This document shows positions 17,588 through 25,975 of a stretch of 64,000 nucleotides of DNA, piece by piece (within the stretch, counting starts at the first letter, position 1; each line of letters starts with the position of its first letter). The position numbers and the translations under genes were made by a program. The stretch lies in contig NZ_LR134355.1 in the NCBI RefSeq assembly GCF_900637205.1, positions 310,001-374,000 on the forward strand, in the 5' to 3' direction. Source of the stretch: Mycolicibacterium chitae (GTDB taxonomy: Bacteria; Actinomycetota; Actinomycetes; Mycobacteriales; Mycobacteriaceae). A model generated the notes under the pieces. The model was not told the DNA's origin. It saw nothing but the letters and a program-made list of their open reading frames with translations, and made no database searches.

Positions 17588-19552
17588 CTACTTGCTGGCG
17601 CGGATGGCCTCGAACACGCTGGGGTCGACCAGCGTCGAGGTGTCGCCGAGTTCGCGGCCCTCGGCGACGTCGCGCAGCAGCCGCCGCATGATCTTGCCGC
17701 TGCGGGTCTTCGGCAGCTCCGGCACGATGTGGATTTCGCGGGGTTTGGCGATCGGTGAGATCTCCTTGGACACCTCGGCGCGCAGGTCGTCGACCAGCTT
17801 GTCCGGCTCGGTCTCGGCGTGGTGCGCCTTGAGGATCACGAACGCGCAGATGGCCTGCCCGGTCTGATCGTCGGTGGCGCCGACGACGGCGGCCTCGGCC
17901 ACCCCGGTGTGCCCGACGAGCGCGGATTCCACTTCGGCGGTGGAGATCCGGTGCCCGGAGATGTTCATGACGTCGTCGATGCGGCCCAGCACCCAGGTCT
18001 CGCCGTCGCTGCCGTAGCGCGCGCCGTCGCCGGCGAAATACCAACCCTTGTCGGCGAACCGGGACCAGTAGGTGTCCTGGTAGCGCTCCGGGTCGCCCCA
18101 GATGCCGCGCAGCATCGCCGGCCATGGCTTGTCCAGCACCAGATAGCCGGTGGCCTGCTCGCCGTGCTCGGCGCCGATCCCGAGTTCGTTGCCGTCGTCG
18201 TCGACGACCTTGGCCGAGATGCCGGGCAGCGCGCGCATCGCCGAACCCGGCTTGGCGTCGCTCACCCCGGGCAGCGGCGAGATCATGATGGCCCCGGTCT
18301 CGGTCTGCCACCAGGTGTCCACCACCGGCGTGCGGTCGCCGCCGAACACCAGCCGGTACCAGCGCCACGCCTCCGGGTTGATCGGCTCACCCACCGACCC
18401 GAGTAGCCGGAGGCTGGACAGGTCGTGTTCGAAGGCGAGCTCGCGGCCCCACTTCATGAACGTGCGGATCAGCGTCGGCGCGGTGTAATAGATTGTGACG
18501 CCGTACTTTTCGATCACCTGGAAGTGGCGATGCTCGTCCGGGGAGGCGGGCGTGCCCTCGTAGACCACCTGCGTGACGCCGTTGGAGAGCGGCCCGTACA
18601 CGATGTAGGTGTGCCCGGTGACCCAGCCGATGTCGGCGGTGCACCAGAACACGTCCGACTCGGGCTTGATGTCGAAGACGTAGTGATGGGTGTAGGAGGC
18701 CTGCGTCAGGTAGCCGCCCGTGGTGTGGATGATGCCCTTGGGCTTGCCGGTGGTGCCGGAGGTGTAGAGCAAGAACAGCGGATGCTCGGAGTCGAAGGCC
18801 TTGGGGGTGTGTTCGGTATCGGCCTTGGCGACGGTCTCGTGCCACCACAGGTCGCGGCCCTCGGTCCACGGCACGTCGATCTCGGTGCGCCGCACCACCA
18901 ACACGTGCTCGACGGGGCTGTCCTCGCCCAGACCCTCGATCGCCTCGTCCACCCCGGCCTTGAGCGACACGGCCTTGCCGCGGCGGAACTGCCCGTCGGT
19001 GGTGATGACCACCTTGGCCTTGGCGTCGTCGATGCGGGCGCGCAGCGCCGAGGCCGAGAAGCCGGCGAACACCACCGAATGCAGCACGCCCAGGCGCGCG
19101 CACGCCAGCATCGCCACGATGGCCTCGGGGACCATCGGCATGTAGATCGCGACCCGGTCCCCGGCGGTCAACCCCAACTCGGTCAGCGTGTTGGCCGCCC
19201 GGCAGACCTCGTCCTTGAGTTCGGCGTAGGTGATGTCGCGCGCGTCACCGACGGGTTCGCCCTCCCAGTGGATGGCCACCCGGTCGCCGTTGCCGGCCTC
19301 GACGTGCCGATCCACGCAGTTGTAAGCGACGTTGATCTTGCCGCCCACGAACCACTTGGCGAACGGCGCCTCCGACCAGTCCAGGACCTCGGTGAACGGC
19401 GTCGCCCAGGACAGCCGCTGCGCCTGTTTCGCCCAGAACGCCAGCCGGTCGGCCTCGGCCTCGTCGTAGAGCGCGGCGGTCGCATTCGACTGCGCGGCGA
19501 ACTCCGGCGACGGTGGATACGATGACGGAACTCCCGTGTGCGTCTCGGTCAT
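17588..19552 (-). CDS. acs: Acetyl-CoA synthetase
   Basis: 654-residue AMP-forming synthetase that activates acetate with ATP and CoA. ATP-binding loop YTSGTTGKPKG, TWWQTETG, the hinge and adenylate motif GDGARYGSDG, GRIDDVMNISGHR, and PKTRSGKIMRR with the C-terminal lysine that protein acetyltransferases modify. In mycobacteria that acetylation is cAMP-dependent, which connects it to the cAMP genes here. ATG 19552 fits a leaderless transcript (TACGCT 7 nt upstream) and the family N-terminus. Confidence 0.97.
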   Translation of the reverse strand: MTETHTGVPSSYPPSPEFAAQSNATAALYDEAEADRLAFWAKQAQRLSWATPFTEVLDWSEAPFAKWFVGGKINVAYNCVDRHVEAGNGDRVAIHWEGEPVGDARDITYAELKDEVCRAANTLTELGLTAGDRVAIYMPMVPEAIVAMLACARLGVLHSVVFAGFSASALRARIDDAKAKVVITTDGQFRRGKAVSLKAGVDEAIEGLGEDSPVEHVLVVRRTEIDVPWTEGRDLWWHETVAKADTEHTPKAFDSEHPLFLLYTSGTTGKPKGIIHTTGGYLTQASYTHHYVFDIKPESDVFWCTADIGWVTGHTYIVYGPLSNGVTQVVYEGTPASPDEHRHFQVIEKYGVTIYYTAPTLIRTFMKWGRELAFEHDLSSLRLLGSVGEPINPEAWRWYRLVFGGDRTPVVDTWWQTETGAIMISPLPGVSDAKPGSAMRALPGISAKVVDDDGNELGIGAEHGEQATGYLVLDKPWPAMLRGIWGDPERYQDTYWSRFADKGWYFAGDGARYGSDGETWVLGRIDDVMNISGHRISTAEVESALVGHTGVAEAAVVGATDDQTGQAICAFVILKAHHAETEPDKLVDDLRAEVSKEISPIAKPREIHIVPELPKTRSGKIMRRLLRDVAEGRELGDTSTLVDPSVFEAIRASK

Positions 19553-19559
19553 ATACGTG

Positions 19560-19565
19560 AGCGTA
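19560..19565 (-). promoter_or_regulatory. -10 box for leaderless acs mRNA
   Basis: TACGCT on the minus strand ends 7 nt before ATG 19552; no ribosome-binding site is seen. Confidence 0.5.
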
Positions 19566-19633
19566 GTCACCAGTCGCGACGCCGCAACGCTACCTCGGAA
19601 CATCCCCGCTGACGGCGGTCAAGGAGGCCTGCA

Positions 19634-21211
19634 GTGGATCGGATCCGCCGCGCGGTGTCCCGCTGGGCGGTCCTGCTGCTCCCCGGCCTGCTGCTGCTCG
19701 CCGGCTGCGCGGGACCCCTTCCCGCCGGCGCCGATCTGGTGCGGGTCAACGGCGTCGTCCCGCGGCAGGGGCTGCTCACCACCGACGCCGCCGACCCCGA
19801 TGCCCGCCGGATCCTGGACCGCCTGTTCGCGGGGCTGATGTCCTACGACGCCGCCGGCACGCCGACGCCGGAGGTGGCCGAGTCCATCGACACCGTCGAC
19901 AACCGGACCTTCCGCATCAAGCTCGAACCGGGCTGGACGTTCACCGACGGCTCGCCCGTGACCGCGCACTCGTTCGTCGATGCGTGGAATTACGGCGCGC
20001 TGAGCACCAACGGCCAGTCCTTGCACAGTTACTTCGCGCCGATCGAGGGTTATGACCAGGTGGCGGCGCCCGAGCCCGAGGCCCAGACCATGTCGGGCCT
20101 CGAGATCGTCGACGACACCGAGTTCGTCGTCCGCCTGAAGGCGCCCAGCATCGAGTTCGTCCAGCGCCTCGGCTTCGCGCCGTTCTATCCGCTGCCGGCG
20201 GTGGCGTTCGACGACCTCGGCGCGTTCGGCCGCCAACCGATCGGCAACGGCCCCTACGTCCTGGCGGGCGCGGCCTCCGGGCGCCGCGTCGACCTGGTGC
20301 CCAACCGGGACTATCGCGGCAACCGGACGCCGCGCAACCCCGGCCTGCGGTTCGTGTCCTACCCCGACCTCGACGCCGCCTACCGCGACCTGCGCGCCGG
20401 CGGCCTCGACGTGCTCGACACCGTCCCGACCGACGCGATCGGGTCCGCCGACGACGACCTGGGCGGGCGGGTGGTCACCGGCGTGACCGCGCAGAACCAG
20501 ACGTTGGACACGCCGCTGCGCCTGCCGCACTTCGGCGGCGAGGAGGGCCGGCTGCGGCGGCTGGCGCTGTCCGCGGCGATCGACCGCACGCGGATCTGCG
20601 CGCAGGTACTGGGCGGGACATGTTCTCCCGCACAAGATTTCACCTCATCGGTGTTGCCTGGATTCGATCCGGGGCTGCCCGAGGGCTACCTGTTGGAGTT
20701 CAACCCGAAGCTCGCCCGGCACCTGTGGGTTCGCGCCGACGAGATCGCGCCGTGGCGGGGCCGCTACACCATCGCCTACAACACCATCGCCTACAACGCC
20801 GACGACGAGCACGCGCGCTGGGTCGATGCGGTGGCTGATGGCATCCGGACCACGCTGGACATCGACGTCGTCGCCGAACGGGCCAGCGACACCGCGTTCC
20901 CGGTCGGCCGCCGCGTCCAGTACCCGTCGATGCTGGCGTTCCTGCAGTCCTGGGTCACCGGGGCGCCCGGCAACGATGTCGGCTACTCCAACCGGGATTT
21001 CGACGGCGCGTTCACGGTGGCCCAGGCCGCGCCCAGCCTCACCGAGTCCTATGCGTCCACCGGGGACGCACAGCGGATCCTGTTGCGCGACATGCCGGTG
21101 ATCCCGCTGTGGAATCGCGTCGCGACCGCCGGGCACTCGGCCGGGGTCACCGACGTGGTGATCGGCTGGAACGGTCTGCCCGACTACGAACGGATCGCCA
21201 CTGTAAGGTGA
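19634..21211 (+). CDS. dppA: Peptide ABC transporter substrate-binding lipoprotein (DppA type)
   Basis: 525 residues. Signal peptide with lipobox LLAGC, then a family-5 solute-binding protein fold (LEPGWTFTDGSPVTAHSFVDAWNY is the family signature region). The GTG start has AAGGAGG 6 nt upstream. In M. tuberculosis the homologue leads a dppABCD operon; here no permease or ATPase gene follows, the next gene being the Fic-like protein. A 15-nt in-frame tandem duplication gives TIAYNTIAYN near residue 380. The lipoprotein should be exposed on the outer face of the plasma membrane. Confidence 0.93.
   Translation: MDRIRRAVSRWAVLLLPGLLLLAGCAGPLPAGADLVRVNGVVPRQGLLTTDAADPDARRILDRLFAGLMSYDAAGTPTPEVAESIDTVDNRTFRIKLEPGWTFTDGSPVTAHSFVDAWNYGALSTNGQSLHSYFAPIEGYDQVAAPEPEAQTMSGLEIVDDTEFVVRLKAPSIEFVQRLGFAPFYPLPAVAFDDLGAFGRQPIGNGPYVLAGAASGRRVDLVPNRDYRGNRTPRNPGLRFVSYPDLDAAYRDLRAGGLDVLDTVPTDAIGSADDDLGGRVVTGVTAQNQTLDTPLRLPHFGGEEGRLRRLALSAAIDRTRICAQVLGGTCSPAQDFTSSVLPGFDPGLPEGYLLEFNPKLARHLWVRADEIAPWRGRYTIAYNTIAYNADDEHARWVDAVADGIRTTLDIDVVAERASDTAFPVGRRVQYPSMLAFLQSWVTGAPGNDVGYSNRDFDGAFTVAQAAPSLTESYASTGDAQRILLRDMPVIPLWNRVATAGHSAGVTDVVIGWNGLPDYERIATVR
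20768..20797 (+). repeat. 15-bp perfect tandem duplication inside dppA
   Basis: The unit ACCATCGCCTACAAC occurs twice head to tail, duplicating the residues TIAYN in frame. Confidence 0.9.
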
Positions 21212-21217
21212 GCCGCC

Positions 21218-21979
21218 GTGGCATCCGATCCGCTGTCTCCGTTGCTGGCGCTGCCCGGCGTGGCCGAGGCGGCCGAGGAGACCCGGGCGGCGCTGGGGCG
21301 CGCGCACCGGCATCGGGCCAATCTGCGGGGCTGGCCGGTGACCGCCGCGGAGGCCTCGCTGCGGGCCGCGCGGGCGTCGTCGGTGCTCGACGGCGGGGTG
21401 CTGCAACTCGACGAAAATGCCAGCAGTGACCCGGTGTTCGCGGGTTCGCTGCGGGTGGCCCAGGCGCTCGAGGGCGGTTCCGGGACGCTGATCGGGGTCT
21501 GGCGGCGGGCCCCGCTGCAGGCCCTGGCGCGGCTGCATTCGTTGGCCGCCGCAGACCTCGTCGATGACGAGAAGCTGGGCCGGCCGCGCGCGACCCCGGA
21601 GATCTCGGCGCGGCTGGACCTGATGACCCGGCTGGCGACGGGCGGCAGCGCGGCGCCCGCGCCGGTGCTGGCCGCGGTGGCGCACGGCGAGATGCTGGCG
21701 CTGGGCGCCTTCGGCAGCGCCGACGGCGTGGTGGCCCGGGCGGTGTCGCGCCTGGTGTCGATCGCGACGGGACTGGACCCGCACGGCCTGGCCGTGCCGG
21801 AGGTGTACTGGATGCGCCGGGCCGCGGACTACCGCAAGGCCGCCGAGAGTTTTGCCGGCGGTACCGAGCGCGGGTTGACCGAATGGCTGCTGCTGAGCTG
21901 CCGGGCCATGCAGGAGGGTGCCCGCGAGGCGCTGGCGATCGCCGACGCCAAGGATCAGGCCGGCAAGTCGGGCGGCTGA
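21218..21979 (+). CDS. Degenerate Fic-like conserved protein (Rv3662c type)
   Basis: 253 residues, alanine- and arginine-rich, helical. Two stretches recall the Fic fold: ARASSVLDGG resembles the ASSxIEG motif before the Fic core, and HGEMLALGAFGSADGVVARA occupies the place of the HxFx(D/E)GNGRxxR catalytic loop but lacks the GNGR Asn/Arg. AMPylation is therefore unlikely; a binding or regulatory role is possible. It starts 6 nt after dppA and is probably co-transcribed, followed by a strong hairpin. The family assignment is inference. Confidence 0.7.
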   Translation: MASDPLSPLLALPGVAEAAEETRAALGRAHRHRANLRGWPVTAAEASLRAARASSVLDGGVLQLDENASSDPVFAGSLRVAQALEGGSGTLIGVWRRAPLQALARLHSLAAADLVDDEKLGRPRATPEISARLDLMTRLATGGSAAPAPVLAAVAHGEMLALGAFGSADGVVARAVSRLVSIATGLDPHGLAVPEVYWMRRAADYRKAAESFAGGTERGLTEWLLLSCRAMQEGAREALAIADAKDQAGKSGG

Positions 21980-22000
21980 GACACGGTCCCCACACGGCGA

Positions 22001-22038
22001 AGCGGGCGGCGCCCCGATTGCTCGGATCGCCGCCCGCT
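22001..22038 (+). terminator. GC-rich hairpin terminator after the Fic-like gene
   Basis: Perfect 11-bp stem AGCGGGCGGCG/CGCCGCCCGCT with a 16-nt loop, 21 nt after the stop codon, no T tract. Confidence 0.7.
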
Positions 22039-22380
22039 AGCACGGAACTCGGTTACCAAGCGTGCGACTGTGGGCTGCGTGGGTTGGCCTCGGCGATACT
22101 TGCGATGCGCTTCGGTGGTGACCCCACCCAAAGGGCTACGATCCCGTCCGCTCTTCGCAATTTCGCAGGCCCGCAACACTTCTGCCATTATCGCGGCTTC
22201 GGCTCCGCGTGGGTGCCGGGTACCGTGCTGGGTCGCCCGTTTCGGGAGATTCGGCCCTTCTCCTCCGAGCCGATCTTGGCCTAGCGGGCTTCCGTGCCTC
22301 CTTTGTACTACGTGATCTTGGTCACAGCAAGTACCGACCTCGAGGGCGAGCCCAGATCGTTATCCGGAAAGCGAAATTCG
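22039..22380. other. Non-coding interval between convergent genes
   Basis: About 340 nt, visibly richer in A and T than its neighbours, with no convincing ORF on either strand. The only recognisable element is a Crp-type palindrome at 22311-22326. Confidence 0.5.
22311..22326. promoter_or_regulatory. Crp-type palindrome
   Basis: CGTGATCTTGGTCACA contains GTGA-N6-TCAC and matches TGTGA-N6-TCACA at nine of ten arm positions. It lies 55 nt beyond the 3' end of the HAD phosphatase gene, far from any annotated start, so its target is unclear. Confidence 0.45.
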
Positions 22381-23241
22381 TTACCGCAAAACGAATCTGC
22401 GGAGCAGGGAGAAGGTCAACGCGCCGGCGCTGAGCGCCGTGATGCCGACCGCCGCCGTCGTCGCGATCGCGGCGCCCGACGGTGCGGAGAACCGGTCGCG
22501 CAGCGACACCGGCTTGGAGAACGTCAGCACCGGCCAGTCCCGGGCGGTCGCCTCCTTGCGCAGGTTGCGATCGGGATTGACGACGGCGGGATGGCCCACC
22601 AGCTCCAGCATCGGGAGGTCGGTGACCGAATCCGAATAGGCGTAGCTGTGCTCCAGCAGGTAGCCCTCGCGGGCGGCCAGCTCCCGGACGGCCTCGGCCT
22701 TGCCCTCGCCGTAGCAGTAGAAGGCGATGTCGCCGGTGTACTTGCCGTCCTCGACCACCATCCGGGTGGCCATGGCGTGGGTGGCGCCGAGGGCGCGGGC
22801 GATCGGCGCGACCACCTCCTCGCCGGAGGCCGAGACGATGACCACGTCGCGGCCGCACAGCTTGTGGTCGGTGATGAGGTTGGCGGCCTCGGCGAAGACC
22901 AGCGGGGTGACGATCTCGTGCAGGGTCTCCTCGACGGCGGACTTGACCTGCTCGACGTCCCAGCCGGTGCACATGCTCGTCACGTACGAGCGCATCCGGT
23001 CCATCTGATCGTGGTCGGCGCCCGACATCAGGAACACGAACTGGGCGTAGCTGGACTTCAGTACGCTCCGCCGGTTGAGCAGCCCCTGGGCGTAGAAGGG
23101 TTTGCTGAAAGCGAGCGTGCTCGACTTGGCGATCACGGTCTTGTCGAGATCGAAAAAGGCGGCGGTGCGTGGCGGACCGTCGGCCACCGCCTCATTTCGA
23201 GGACTTCGGGGTGCGGCGTCATCCGGAACGGGTGCGGTCAC
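22381..23241 (-). CDS. HAD-superfamily SerB-like phosphatase (Rv3661 type)
   Basis: 286 residues. HAD motifs in order: FFDLDKTVI (nucleophile Asp), SAS, GKAEAVREL (Lys) and YSDSVTDLPML (acidic pair). This is the HAD-IB branch with phosphoserine phosphatases and CicA-like enzymes. A C-terminal hydrophobic helix (SGAAIATTAAVGITALSAGALTF) suggests membrane anchoring. GTG 23241 was chosen over the open frame to 23322 because TATCCT lies 6 nt before it and the length matches the homologue. The substrate is unknown. Confidence 0.9.
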   Translation of the reverse strand: MTAPVPDDAAPRSPRNEAVADGPPRTAAFFDLDKTVIAKSSTLAFSKPFYAQGLLNRRSVLKSSYAQFVFLMSGADHDQMDRMRSYVTSMCTGWDVEQVKSAVEETLHEIVTPLVFAEAANLITDHKLCGRDVVIVSASGEEVVAPIARALGATHAMATRMVVEDGKYTGDIAFYCYGEGKAEAVRELAAREGYLLEHSYAYSDSVTDLPMLELVGHPAVVNPDRNLRKEATARDWPVLTFSKPVSLRDRFSAPSGAAIATTAAVGITALSAGALTFSLLRRFVLR

Positions 23242-23247
23242 CCCGCC

Positions 23248-23253
23248 AGGATA
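23248..23253 (-). promoter_or_regulatory. -10 box for the HAD phosphatase
   Basis: TATCCT on the minus strand ends 6 nt before GTG 23241, predicting a leaderless mRNA. Confidence 0.55.
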
Positions 23254-23360
23254 GGGCGGAGCGTGACAGAGCCTCGAAGAGTGTTCAAAATGGCAGTTCA
23301 AGACAGGTGTCGCAGACTGCAATTCTGCAGTGGGGGCGTCGGAATCAATCCGTGTCAGAC

Positions 23361-23391
23361 TTGCGCGGGGCCGCGCGGGCGTGTGTATAGT
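23361..23391 (+). promoter_or_regulatory. Promoter of the 6C small RNA
   Basis: TATAGT (23386-23391) is a near-consensus -10 box; TTGCGC at 23361-23366 is a plausible -35 with a 19-nt spacer. Predicted start is near 23398. Confidence 0.6.
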
Positions 23392-23397
23392 GAGTAT

Positions 23398-23494
23398 TAC
23401 TCGGCTTATGGCCGGGTGTGCATCAGCCCGACCCCCCGGGGCTGATACACGACGACCCTCGCCTCCTCCCCCCCTGGCGGGGGTCGTCTTTTAT
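23398..23494 (+). ncRNA. 6C small RNA (B11 type)
   Basis: Two consecutive hairpins, each with a C run in the loop, define the actinobacterial 6C motif. Stem 1 is 23418-23429 with 23439-23450 (12 positions, one mismatch) around a loop with exactly six C. Stem 2 is 23452-23463 with 23476-23487 (12 bp, one G-T) around a loop with seven C and is followed by TCTTTTAT, so it doubles as the intrinsic terminator. The position between the HAD phosphatase and ssd, on the ssd strand, is that of B11 in M. tuberculosis. The C-rich loops are thought to pair with G-rich ribosome sites in target mRNAs. The rest of the 545-nt gap shows nothing else. Confidence 0.88.
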
Positions 23495-23786
23495 CTCCAG
23501 CACGATTCTCCGGTCCGCCCGGGCTCCCCAAAACTGAGGTTGCTGGACATCTCGCTGACCCGGCTCGTGGCCGGCCTTTCAGGCACCCGCGGTGCGCCCG
23601 CATCCTGGTGCGGCAGCACGTCCCAACGCCGCGCGGTGCCGTCGCGTCCGGACGCTCGGCCGCGCGGGGAGATTCTTCGCTACGCAAAGAGTTCTCTGCC
23701 CGCCGGCCCATCCACAGACCCGCGTCGATCCACACCCGCGCGCACCGGTGCTGGCCGCGACGGCCGCCGCGACGCACCGTGAATAC

Positions 23787-24818
23787 GTGACCGAACACCG
23801 CGCAATGTTGGCGCTGCTGTCCGACCCGTCGCTGCGCGAGGAAGTCGATCGCGTCGCCGCGGCCGTCGGCACCGGCGTGGTCCGGCTGGCGCCGTCGGCA
23901 ACCTTGGGCCGCACCGCCTGGAACGCCGCGACGGTGGTGGTGGTCGACGAGGTCGGGGCGCAGCGCTGCGTGGCACTTGGCCTGCCGCGGCGCGCCGCGG
24001 TCTTCGTCGTGGCCGCCGGCGCGCCCACCGCCGAGGCCTTCCACGCCGCGATGTCGTTGGGGGCGCAGGCCGCCCTGAGCCTGCCCGCCCAGGCCGACGA
24101 GTTGGTCCGGTGCGTCTCGGAGACGCTCGACGGGGTGCGCGCCGACGCCGGGGCCTCGGTGTTCGCCGCCGCGCTCGCGCTGGGCACGCCGCATTCGGTG
24201 TTGATCGACCTGGACCCGATCGGCGGCGGGATCGACCTGCTGCTCGGCGCGGAGTCCGCACCGGGGCTGCGCTGGCCCGACATCGCGGTCAAGAGCGGCC
24301 GGCTCAACTGGGCCGAGGTGCGCGCGGCGCTGCCGGCGCACGGGCCGGTCGCGGTGCTCTCGGCCGGACGCAGCGGTGTCGAAATCGATTGTGGCGCAGC
24401 CGAAGCCATCATCGAATCGGCCCGGCGCGGCGGGTTCGTGGTCTGCGACGTGCCGCGCCGCCTGACGGACGCGGCGGTAGCCGCCCTGGAACTTGCCGAT
24501 CTGGTGACCCTGATCTGCCCCGGCGACGTCCGCTCCTGCGCGGCGGCCGCGACGATCGCGCCGACGCTGAGCGCGGTCAATCCCAACGTCGGGCTGGTCG
24601 TGCGCGGTCCGGCCCCGGGTGGGCTGCGCGCCGCCGATGTCGCCGACGTCGTGGGCCTGCCGCTGCTGGCGGCCATGCGACCCGAACCGATGATCGGCGA
24701 ACGGCTCGAACGCGGCGGCCTGCGGCTGCGCGCCCGCTCGCCGCTGGCGACCGCCGCCACCGCGGTGCTGCAGACCCTCGGGCGCCGGCCCGGCCGCCGG
24801 ACGGCGGCCGCGGCATGA
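23787..24818 (+). CDS. ssd: Septum-site-determining-like protein Ssd (MinD/ParA relative)
   Basis: 343 residues. The core resembles the SIMIBI/MinD fold: LIDLDPIGGGIDLLLG (switch-like Asp), FVVCDVPRRL and VVRGPAPGG. The N-terminal 110 residues form a receiver-like CpaE region. The usual deviant Walker A stretch before the first helix of the ATPase core is missing: the segment reads RADAGASVFAAALA with no KGG/GK(T/S). It heads the tad cluster, as CpaE-like proteins do. GTG 23787 is chosen by match to the homologue; ATG 23805 is an alternative. The stop overlaps the tadA ATG. Confidence 0.88.
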   Translation: MTEHRAMLALLSDPSLREEVDRVAAAVGTGVVRLAPSATLGRTAWNAATVVVVDEVGAQRCVALGLPRRAAVFVVAAGAPTAEAFHAAMSLGAQAALSLPAQADELVRCVSETLDGVRADAGASVFAAALALGTPHSVLIDLDPIGGGIDLLLGAESAPGLRWPDIAVKSGRLNWAEVRAALPAHGPVAVLSAGRSGVEIDCGAAEAIIESARRGGFVVCDVPRRLTDAAVAALELADLVTLICPGDVRSCAAAATIAPTLSAVNPNVGLVVRGPAPGGLRAADVADVVGLPLLAAMRPEPMIGERLERGGLRLRARSPLATAATAVLQTLGRRPGRRTAAAA

Positions 24819-25975
24819 GTTCCTCGCTGGTCGACCGGGTCCGGGAACGCCTGGCCGCCGAAACCGGGCCGCTGCGGCCCAGCCTGGTCGCCGAGGCCAT
24901 CCGCGCCGAGTCCGGCGGGATCCTCGGCGACACCGAGGTGCTGACCAACCTGCGGGTCCTGCAGACCGAGCTGACCGGGGCCGGGCCGCTGGAGCCGCTG
25001 CTGCGCGCGCCGGATGTCACCGACGTGCTGGTGGTGGCGCCCGACTCGGTGTGGAGCGATACCGGAAAAGGGCTGCGGCGCAGCACCGTCCGGTTCCCCG
25101 ACGAGGGCGCGGTGCGGAGGCTGGCGCAGCGGTTGGCGCTGGCCGCCGGGCGCCGCCTCGACGACGCGCAACCCTGGGTCGACGCGGTGCTGCCGGGCCT
25201 GGGCGGCGTCGCGGTGCGCCTGCACGCGGTCCTGCCGCCGGTGGCCGCCGCCGGCACCTGCATCTCGCTGCGGGTGCTGCGCCCGGCCACCCAGACCCTG
25301 GCCGGCCTGGTGCGCCTCGGTGCCGTCGAACCGCAGGCCGAACAGCTGCTGCGCGACGTCGTCGCCGCGCGACTGGCCTACCTGGTCTCGGGCGGCACCG
25401 GCGCCGGCAAGACCACCCTGTTGGCCGCGCTGCTGGGCGCGGTCGAGGAGGCCGAGCGCATCGTGTGCGTCGAGGACGCCGCCGAACTGCGGCCCGCCCA
25501 CCCCCATGTCGTGCGACTGGTGGCGCGCGGCGCCAACGTCGAGGGGACGGGCGAGATCACGCTGCGGCAGCTGGTGCGTCAGGCCCTGCGGATGCGCCCG
25601 GACCGCATCGTGGTGGGCGAGGTCCGCGGCGCGGAGGTCGTCGATCTGCTGGCCGCCCTCAACACCGGCCACGACGGCGGCGCCGGCACCGTGCACGCCA
25701 ACAGCACCGCGGAGGTGCCGGCCCGGCTGGAGGCCCTCGCCGCCACCGGCGGGCTCGACCGCGCCGCGCTGCACAGCCAACTCGCCGCGGCCGTGCAGGT
25801 GCTGCTGCACGTCGACCGGGCCGGCGGCCGTCGTTGCCTCGCTGAGGTCGCGCTGCTGCACCGCGCGGGCACCCAGGCGCACTGCGAGCCGGTCACCGTC
25901 TGGCACGCGGACACCGGATTTGGCTGCGGCAGAGCGAAATTCCAGGCTCTGCTGGCCGCGAGGGGCGTCCGGTGA
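24815..25975 (+). CDS. tadA: Tad pilus secretion ATPase TadA/CpaF
   Basis: 386-residue type II/IV secretion ATPase that powers Flp pilin assembly from the cytoplasmic face. Walker A GGTGAGKTT, Asp-box VCVEDAAELRPAHPHVVRL, Walker B RMRPDRIVVGEVRGAEV, and His-box GHDGGAGTVHANS are all intact. ATG 24815 overlaps the ssd stop (ATGA), and the end overlaps the next start (GTGA). Equivalent to Rv3659c. Confidence 0.95.
   Translation: MSSSLVDRVRERLAAETGPLRPSLVAEAIRAESGGILGDTEVLTNLRVLQTELTGAGPLEPLLRAPDVTDVLVVAPDSVWSDTGKGLRRSTVRFPDEGAVRRLAQRLALAAGRRLDDAQPWVDAVLPGLGGVAVRLHAVLPPVAAAGTCISLRVLRPATQTLAGLVRLGAVEPQAEQLLRDVVAARLAYLVSGGTGAGKTTLLAALLGAVEEAERIVCVEDAAELRPAHPHVVRLVARGANVEGTGEITLRQLVRQALRMRPDRIVVGEVRGAEVVDLLAALNTGHDGGAGTVHANSTAEVPARLEALAATGGLDRAALHSQLAAAVQVLLHVDRAGGRRCLAEVALLHRAGTQAHCEPVTVWHADTGFGCGRAKFQALLAARGVR

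Noticed and set aside
21955..22188. 77-codon minus-strand ORF in the gap before the HAD phosphatase
   Set aside because: Its 3' half runs through the terminator hairpin and the end of the Fic-like gene, no ribosome site, arginine-rich with no family resemblance.
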